The notes beneath the pieces are model-generated. The model made no database searches, was not told the DNA's origin, and saw nothing but the letters and a program-made list of their open reading frames with translations. Source: CAIMFV01 sp040757715 (GTDB lineage: Bacteria > Pseudomonadota > Alphaproteobacteria > Caulobacterales > Caulobacteraceae). From it: a stretch of DNA of 64,000 nucleotides. The translations under genes and the position numbers were made by a program. Positions 59,870 to 64,000 of the stretch are shown in pieces; the first letter of the stretch is position 1; each line of letters opens with the position of its first letter. Location: assembly GCA_040757715.1 (NCBI GenBank), contig JBFLWS010000017.1, positions 1-64,000 of the forward strand, in the 5' to 3' direction.

Positions 59870-61702
59870 ATGTGCGGCATAATTGGCATCGTCGGCAAGT
59901 CCCCCGTGGCCGACCGCCTGGTGGAAAGTCTGAAGCGGCTGGAATATCGCGGCTATGACTCCGCCGGGGTCGCGGCGCTGGAAGGCGGCAGGATCGTGCG
60001 TCGCCGCGCGCCGGGCAAGATCCGCGCCTTGGAGCGCGAGATTGAGCAAGCGCCGGTGGCCGCCACGGTCGGTATTGGCCACACCCGCTGGGCCACGCAC
60101 GGCGCGCCATCGGAGCGCAACGCTCACCCCCACCGCGCCGGCCGCGTGGCGGTGGTGCACAACGGCATCATCGAGAACTTCAGCGAACTGAAGGCCGAGC
60201 TGATTGAGGCCGGCCGCAGCTTCGACAGCGACACCGACACCGAGGTGATCGCTCAACTGATCGACGCCGAGCTCGCCACAGGTCTTGCACCTCTCGCCGC
60301 CTTCAAGGCCGCGCTGGATCGGCTCGAAGGCGCCTACGCCGTGGCCGTGCTCATCGAAGGGGAAGAAACCCTGGTGATGGGCGCCCGTCGCGGCAGCCCC
60401 TTGGTGGTGGGTTATGGCGAAGGCGAGATGTTCCTCGGCTCCGACGCCCTGGCGGTGGGGCCCTTCACCCGCAAGATCGCCTACCTAGACGAAGGCGATT
60501 ACGTGGCCATCGATCACGACCGCGCCTATGTGTTCGACGCTGAGGGTCGTCCGGCGGATCGCCCGGTGCACCAGGTCTCGGCCTCGGCGGCGCTGGTGGA
60601 GAAGGGCAATTACCGGCACTTCATGGAGAAGGAGATCCATGAGCAGCCGGACGCCTGCCAGCACACCCTGTCAGCTTACCTCGACCCGGTGGCAGGCAAG
60701 GCGCGCATCCCCGCCGCTTCCGATGCAACGCCGCTTGATTTCGCGGCCGTCACCCGCCTGCAGATTCTCGCCTGCGGCACCGCCTTCTACGCCGGACTGA
60801 CCGCCAAATACCTGTTCGAGGAATTCGCTGGTCTACCGGTGGATGTCGAGATCGCCTCCGAATTCCGCTACCGCGCTCCGGCCATTACGCCAGGGACGCT
60901 CGCCATGGCGGTTTCACAGTCGGGAGAGACCGCGGATACCCTAGCGGCCCTGCGCTGGTGCAAGCAGGCCGGACTGCCCACGGCGGCGCTAGTCAACGCT
61001 CATGAGAGCACCATGGCGCGCGAGGCTGATCGCATGTGGCCGACCCATGCCGGGCCTGAGATCGGCGTCGCCTCCACCAAGGCCTTCACCGCCCAGGTCT
61101 GCGCCCTGTCGGCGCTGGCCGTCGCCGCGGCGGCGCAGCGCGGCCGCATCGACGCCGCGGCGGAGCGGCGGCTGGTAGGCCTGCTCCTGGAGGCGCCCCG
61201 CCTGATCACGGCCGCCATGGCGGTGGAGAGCGCCGTGCGAGAGCTGGCGCCCGAACTCGCCAAGGCCCGGGACGTGCTTTATCTCGGCCGCGGTTCGTCC
61301 TATCCGTTGGCGCTGGAGGGCGCGTTGAAGCTGAAGGAAATCAGCTATATCCACGCCGAAGGCTACGCCGCTGGCGAGCTGAAGCACGGTCCCATCGCCC
61401 TCATCGACGAAGCGACGCCGGTGATCATCATCGCCCCCTCAGATTCGCACTTCGACAAGACCATGTCCAACCTGCAGGAGGTGCAGGCTCGCGGCGCGCC
61501 CGTAGTGCTGATCGCCGACGACGAAGGCGCGGCGCGCGCGCCCAAGTCGGTGAAGGTGCTGCGGGCGCCGGCGTGCGACCCGCTCATCAGCCCATTGGCC
61601 TTCTCGCCAGTGATCCAATTGCTCGCCTATCATGTGGCGGTGCAAAAGGGTACCGATGTGGATCAGCCGCGCAACCTCGCCAAGTCGGTGACGGTGGAGT
61701 AA
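59870..61702 (+). CDS. glmS: Glucosamine-6-phosphate synthase
   Basis: Makes glucosamine-6-phosphate from fructose-6-P and glutamine. The class II glutaminase starts MCGIIGIVGKS (nucleophile Cys2), with HTRWATHGAPSERNAHPH and VVHNGIIENF; two SIS domains follow (about 285-425 and 455-600: ILACGTAFYAGLTAKYLFE, VSQSGETADTLAAL). C-terminal QPRNLAKSVTVE is diagnostic. The start at 59870 is preferred since Cys2 must be exposed; GAGGAG lies upstream. 610 residues. No glmS ribozyme expected or seen. Confidence 0.97.
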   Translation: MCGIIGIVGKSPVADRLVESLKRLEYRGYDSAGVAALEGGRIVRRRAPGKIRALEREIEQAPVAATVGIGHTRWATHGAPSERNAHPHRAGRVAVVHNGIIENFSELKAELIEAGRSFDSDTDTEVIAQLIDAELATGLAPLAAFKAALDRLEGAYAVAVLIEGEETLVMGARRGSPLVVGYGEGEMFLGSDALAVGPFTRKIAYLDEGDYVAIDHDRAYVFDAEGRPADRPVHQVSASAALVEKGNYRHFMEKEIHEQPDACQHTLSAYLDPVAGKARIPAASDATPLDFAAVTRLQILACGTAFYAGLTAKYLFEEFAGLPVDVEIASEFRYRAPAITPGTLAMAVSQSGETADTLAALRWCKQAGLPTAALVNAHESTMAREADRMWPTHAGPEIGVASTKAFTAQVCALSALAVAAAAQRGRIDAAAERRLVGLLLEAPRLITAAMAVESAVRELAPELAKARDVLYLGRGSSYPLALEGALKLKEISYIHAEGYAAGELKHGPIALIDEATPVIIIAPSDSHFDKTMSNLQEVQARGAPVVLIADDEGAARAPKSVKVLRAPACDPLISPLAFSPVIQLLAYHVAVQKGTDVDQPRNLAKSVTVE

Positions 61703-61734
61703 GGGCAGTCGCGTAGTCCGGTCTGGAGCTCTGA

Positions 61735-62616
61735 ATGGCCAAGGTGCGTAAAGCGGTGTTTCCGGTCGCGGGCCTTGGAACACGCATGCTTCCCGCGGCG
61801 AAATCAGTACCCAAGGAACTCCTGCCGGTCGTGGACCGCCCCGTCATTCACTACGTCGTGGCCGAGGCGCGGGCCGCTGGCATCGAGCACTTCATCTTTG
61901 TGACGGGTCGCGGCAAGGGCGCGCTGGAGGACTATTTCGACCATCAGGTCGAGTTGGAAGACACGCTCCGCGCCAAGGGCAAGGACGAGTTGCTCGATCA
62001 GCTTCTCGCCGACCTGCCCAGGGAAGGCGAAATCTCCTACGTGCGCCAGATGGCGCCTCTGGGGCTCGGTCATGCGGTTTGGTGCGCCCGCGAAATCGTC
62101 GGCGACGAGCCCTTCGCGGTCCTGCTGCCTGATGTGATTGTCGAGGCAAGTCCCTCATGCCTGGCGCAGGCGGTGGAGGCCTACAACAAGGTCGGCGGGA
62201 ATATCGTCGTTGTGGAGCGCGTCCCCGACAGCGAAACGCACAAGTACGGCATCGTCGCACCTGCGTCGCGCGACGGGCGTCTGATCAAGATGTCCGGCAT
62301 GGTGGAGAAGCCGGCCAAGGGCACGGCGCCGTCGAACCTATCGGTGTTGGGGCGTTATATCCTGCAGCCCGAAATATTCGACATCCTCAGTGAAAAACAG
62401 AAAGGCGCAGGCGGGGAAATTCAGCTCACCGACGCCATGGCCAAGCTGATGGAAACCCAAGGCTTTCATGCCTTTGACTATGAAGGCGAAAGCTTCGACT
62501 GTGGAGACAGGTTGGGGTGGCTTAAGGCCAATATCGAGCTAGCATTTCGGCGAGCGGACCTTGGTCCCAGCCTTAAGGAAGCGCTAGCCCAGACGTTAAT
62601 CACCGAGAGGGCATAA
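61735..62616 (+). CDS. galU: UTP-glucose-1-phosphate uridylyltransferase
   Basis: Makes UDP-glucose for polysaccharides. Signatures: AVFPVAGLGTRMLPAAKSVPKELLPVVDRPVIHYVVAEA, PLGLGHAVWCAREIVGDEPFAVLLPD, GYILQPEIF region and GGEIQLTDAM. 293 residues. It follows glmS by 32 bp and precedes rfbB by 4 bp, likely one transcript of precursor genes. Confidence 0.95.
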   Translation: MAKVRKAVFPVAGLGTRMLPAAKSVPKELLPVVDRPVIHYVVAEARAAGIEHFIFVTGRGKGALEDYFDHQVELEDTLRAKGKDELLDQLLADLPREGEISYVRQMAPLGLGHAVWCAREIVGDEPFAVLLPDVIVEASPSCLAQAVEAYNKVGGNIVVVERVPDSETHKYGIVAPASRDGRLIKMSGMVEKPAKGTAPSNLSVLGRYILQPEIFDILSEKQKGAGGEIQLTDAMAKLMETQGFHAFDYEGESFDCGDRLGWLKANIELAFRRADLGPSLKEALAQTLITERA

Positions 62617-62620
62617 CGCC

Positions 62621-63682
62621 TTGCGCATTCTGGTAACAGGCGGTGCCGGGTTTATTGGATCAGCAGTTTGCCGGCGGTTGGTGAGTGCTGGCGACGACGT
62701 GCTGAACCTCGACAAATTGACCTACGCCGCGTCCGGAACCGCTCTAGCCGGTGTCGAGGACGCATCCGGTTATGCGTTTTTGCAGGCGGACATCGCCGAT
62801 GCGTCCGCTGTGGCCGCCGCCTTCGAGCGCTTTCGGCCCGAAGGCGTCATCCATCTGGCGGCCGAGACCCATGTGGACCGCTCCATCGACGGGCCGGCGG
62901 CTTTCATCGACACCAATATCAACGGCGTTTTCGTGTTGCTGGAAGCCGCTCGCGCCTACTGGAGCGGCCTGGACGGCGGCGCCAAGGCTGAATTCCGCTT
63001 TCTCCATGTCTCCACCGACGAAGTGTTCGGCAGCTTGGGCGCAGACGGCCAGTTCTCGGAAATCACGCCCTATCAGCCGTCTTCGCCCTATTCGGCCTCA
63101 AAGGCCGCATCTGACCATTTGGTTCGCGCCTGGTTCCACACCTATGGTCTGCCGACCCTGGTCTCAAACTGCTCGAACAATTACGGGCCGTACCAGTTTC
63201 CGGAAAAGCTCATTCCGCTCACAATCATCAACGCCCTGCATGGCGAGACCTTGCCGGTCTACGGGACGGGCGAAAACGTGCGTGATTGGCTGCATGTGGA
63301 GGATCACGCCGAGGCGCTGCGCCTAATTCTCGGACGCGGCCGGCCGGGGGGGACCTATCTTGTGGGTGGCGAGGGCGAGCGCACCAATCTCGATGTGGTG
63401 CGTCGGATCTGCGACCTGGTGGACGCCGCGGCGCCGACGCCGAACGGGGTGGCGCGACGGCAAGAGCTGATCCGCTTCGTCACCGATCGACCCGGGCATG
63501 ATCACCGCTACGCCATCGACGCCGGCAAGCTGCGCGCCGAGCTCGGCTGGGCGCCCGAGCGAAATTTCGAATCGGGTCTAGCAGAAACGGTGCGCTGGTA
63601 CCTCGATCGCGAAGACTGGTGGCGGCCCTTGCGCCAGCGCTACCAGGGCCAGCGCATCGGCCTCGGCGCGCGCCGCGCGTGA
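62621..63682 (+). CDS. rfbB: dTDP-glucose 4,6-dehydratase
   Basis: Second step of dTDP-L-rhamnose synthesis. The extended SDR has VTGGAGFIGSAVCR, HLAAETHVDRSIDGP, the active-site STDEVFGSLG and YSASKAASD (Tyr-X3-Lys), and NNYGPYQFPEKLIPL. It starts at TTG 62621, with GAGAGG 16-11 bases before it; this rare start and the 4-bp gap suggest coupling to galU. 353 residues. Stop overlaps the rfbD GTG. Confidence 0.96.
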   Translation: MRILVTGGAGFIGSAVCRRLVSAGDDVLNLDKLTYAASGTALAGVEDASGYAFLQADIADASAVAAAFERFRPEGVIHLAAETHVDRSIDGPAAFIDTNINGVFVLLEAARAYWSGLDGGAKAEFRFLHVSTDEVFGSLGADGQFSEITPYQPSSPYSASKAASDHLVRAWFHTYGLPTLVSNCSNNYGPYQFPEKLIPLTIINALHGETLPVYGTGENVRDWLHVEDHAEALRLILGRGRPGGTYLVGGEGERTNLDVVRRICDLVDAAAPTPNGVARRQELIRFVTDRPGHDHRYAIDAGKLRAELGWAPERNFESGLAETVRWYLDREDWWRPLRQRYQGQRIGLGARRA

Positions 63683-64000
63683 CGCAGCCTCAGCCCATCT
63701 TGGTTTTGGGGCGCAGCGGACAGCTGGCCGCGGGGCTGCTTCGCCATCTGGGCGAAGAGGCTGTGGCGGCGGGCCGGGCGGAGCTTGACCTCGCGGATCC
63801 GGGGGCGGACCTGGAGGGCTTGCTGAAATCCCTTCGTCCTCGCGCTGTCGTCAATGCCGCGGCCTATACCGCGGTGGACCTCGCCGAGACCGAGATTGCA
63901 GCGTGCCGAGCCCTCAATCGCGACGCTGTCGGCCGGCTGGCCGAGATCTGTGCGCGGCTCGATACACCCTTGGTGCACATCTCCACCGACTATGTGTTCA
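63679..64000 (+). CDS. rfbD: dTDP-4-dehydrorhamnose reductase, N-terminal part (cut by window edge)
   Basis: The frame starts at GTG 63679, overlapping the rfbB stop in GTGA, and stays open to the end. It reads LVLGRSGQLAAGLLRHL at the start, then RPRAVVNAAAYTAVDLAETE, and ends in VHISTDYVF, all RfbD signatures. About 107 codons of some 290 are present. Its product would be dTDP-L-rhamnose; rfbA and rfbC are expected beyond the window. Confidence 0.93.
   Translation, partial: MTQPQPILVLGRSGQLAAGLLRHLGEEAVAAGRAELDLADPGADLEGLLKSLRPRAVVNAAAYTAVDLAETEIAACRALNRDAVGRLAEICARLDTPLVHISTDYVF

Noticed and set aside
1..64000. CRISPR arrays, tRNA, rRNA or prophage genes
   Set aside because: No regularly spaced repeats, cloverleaf sequences or phage structural genes were seen in the gaps or frames.

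Overview
The window is high-GC alphaproteobacterial chromosome, and the gene content points to Caulobacterales (a Caulobacter- or Phenylobacterium-like organism; genus not settled). Supporting signs are the fixL-fixJ-receiver gene order, the ChvG/ChvI pair next to a short HPr kinase with EIIA-Man and HPr, a DUF4164-like gene before zapA, a perfect CtrA-type site (TTAA-N7-TTAAC), and single-copy housekeeping genes (pgk, gap, carA, purD, xseA, ubiA, glmS, glmM).

Layout. (1) 1-4.1 kb: a horizontally acquired edge. The first codons of an IS481-type transposase run off the left end, followed by the element's repeated terminal region and a large MmeI-like (type IIL) restriction-methylation enzyme. 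(2) 4.1-8.3 kb: a lipoprotein-type PQQ dehydrogenase facing an aldehyde dehydrogenase-SDR operon. (3) 8.4-15.2 kb: an oxygen-response module: a receiver-only protein in the FixT position, FixJ, heme-PAS sensor FixL and divergent FixK, then a universal stress protein and the pta-ackA ATP-yielding pair. Two FNR/FixK-like palindromes and one FixJ-like site sit in its control regions. (4) 15.2-24 kb: two membrane glycosyltransferases, argE, a small proline-rich gene behind a CtrA site, ccmC-ccmD-ccmG (ccmD is a 48-codon gene), an antiporter, an FKBP lipoprotein and a FemAB/GNAT-like acyltransferase. (5) 24-34.9 kb: Fe-type alcohol dehydrogenase, the regulatory PTS (HPr, EIIA, HprK) with ChvG/ChvI, an unrecognised 571-residue protein, pgk, gap, and the division-linked DUF4164-like, zapA and zapE genes. 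(6) 34.9-51.5 kb: mixed housekeeping genes, a TadG-like vWA protein and the Kup potassium transporter. (7) 51.6-64 kb: PPK2, then an envelope polysaccharide region: hldE, a WecG-type transferase, a GT4 transferase, an asparagine-synthase-type amidotransferase, glmM, glmS, galU, rfbB and the start of rfbD. These make heptose, GlcN-6-P/GlcN-1-P, UDP-glucose and dTDP-rhamnose precursors and assemble glycans.

No tRNA, rRNA or CRISPR array was seen. Coding density is very high; the only stretch over 300 bp without a confident gene is 3631-4119. Function calls come from reading motifs by eye, without database searches.
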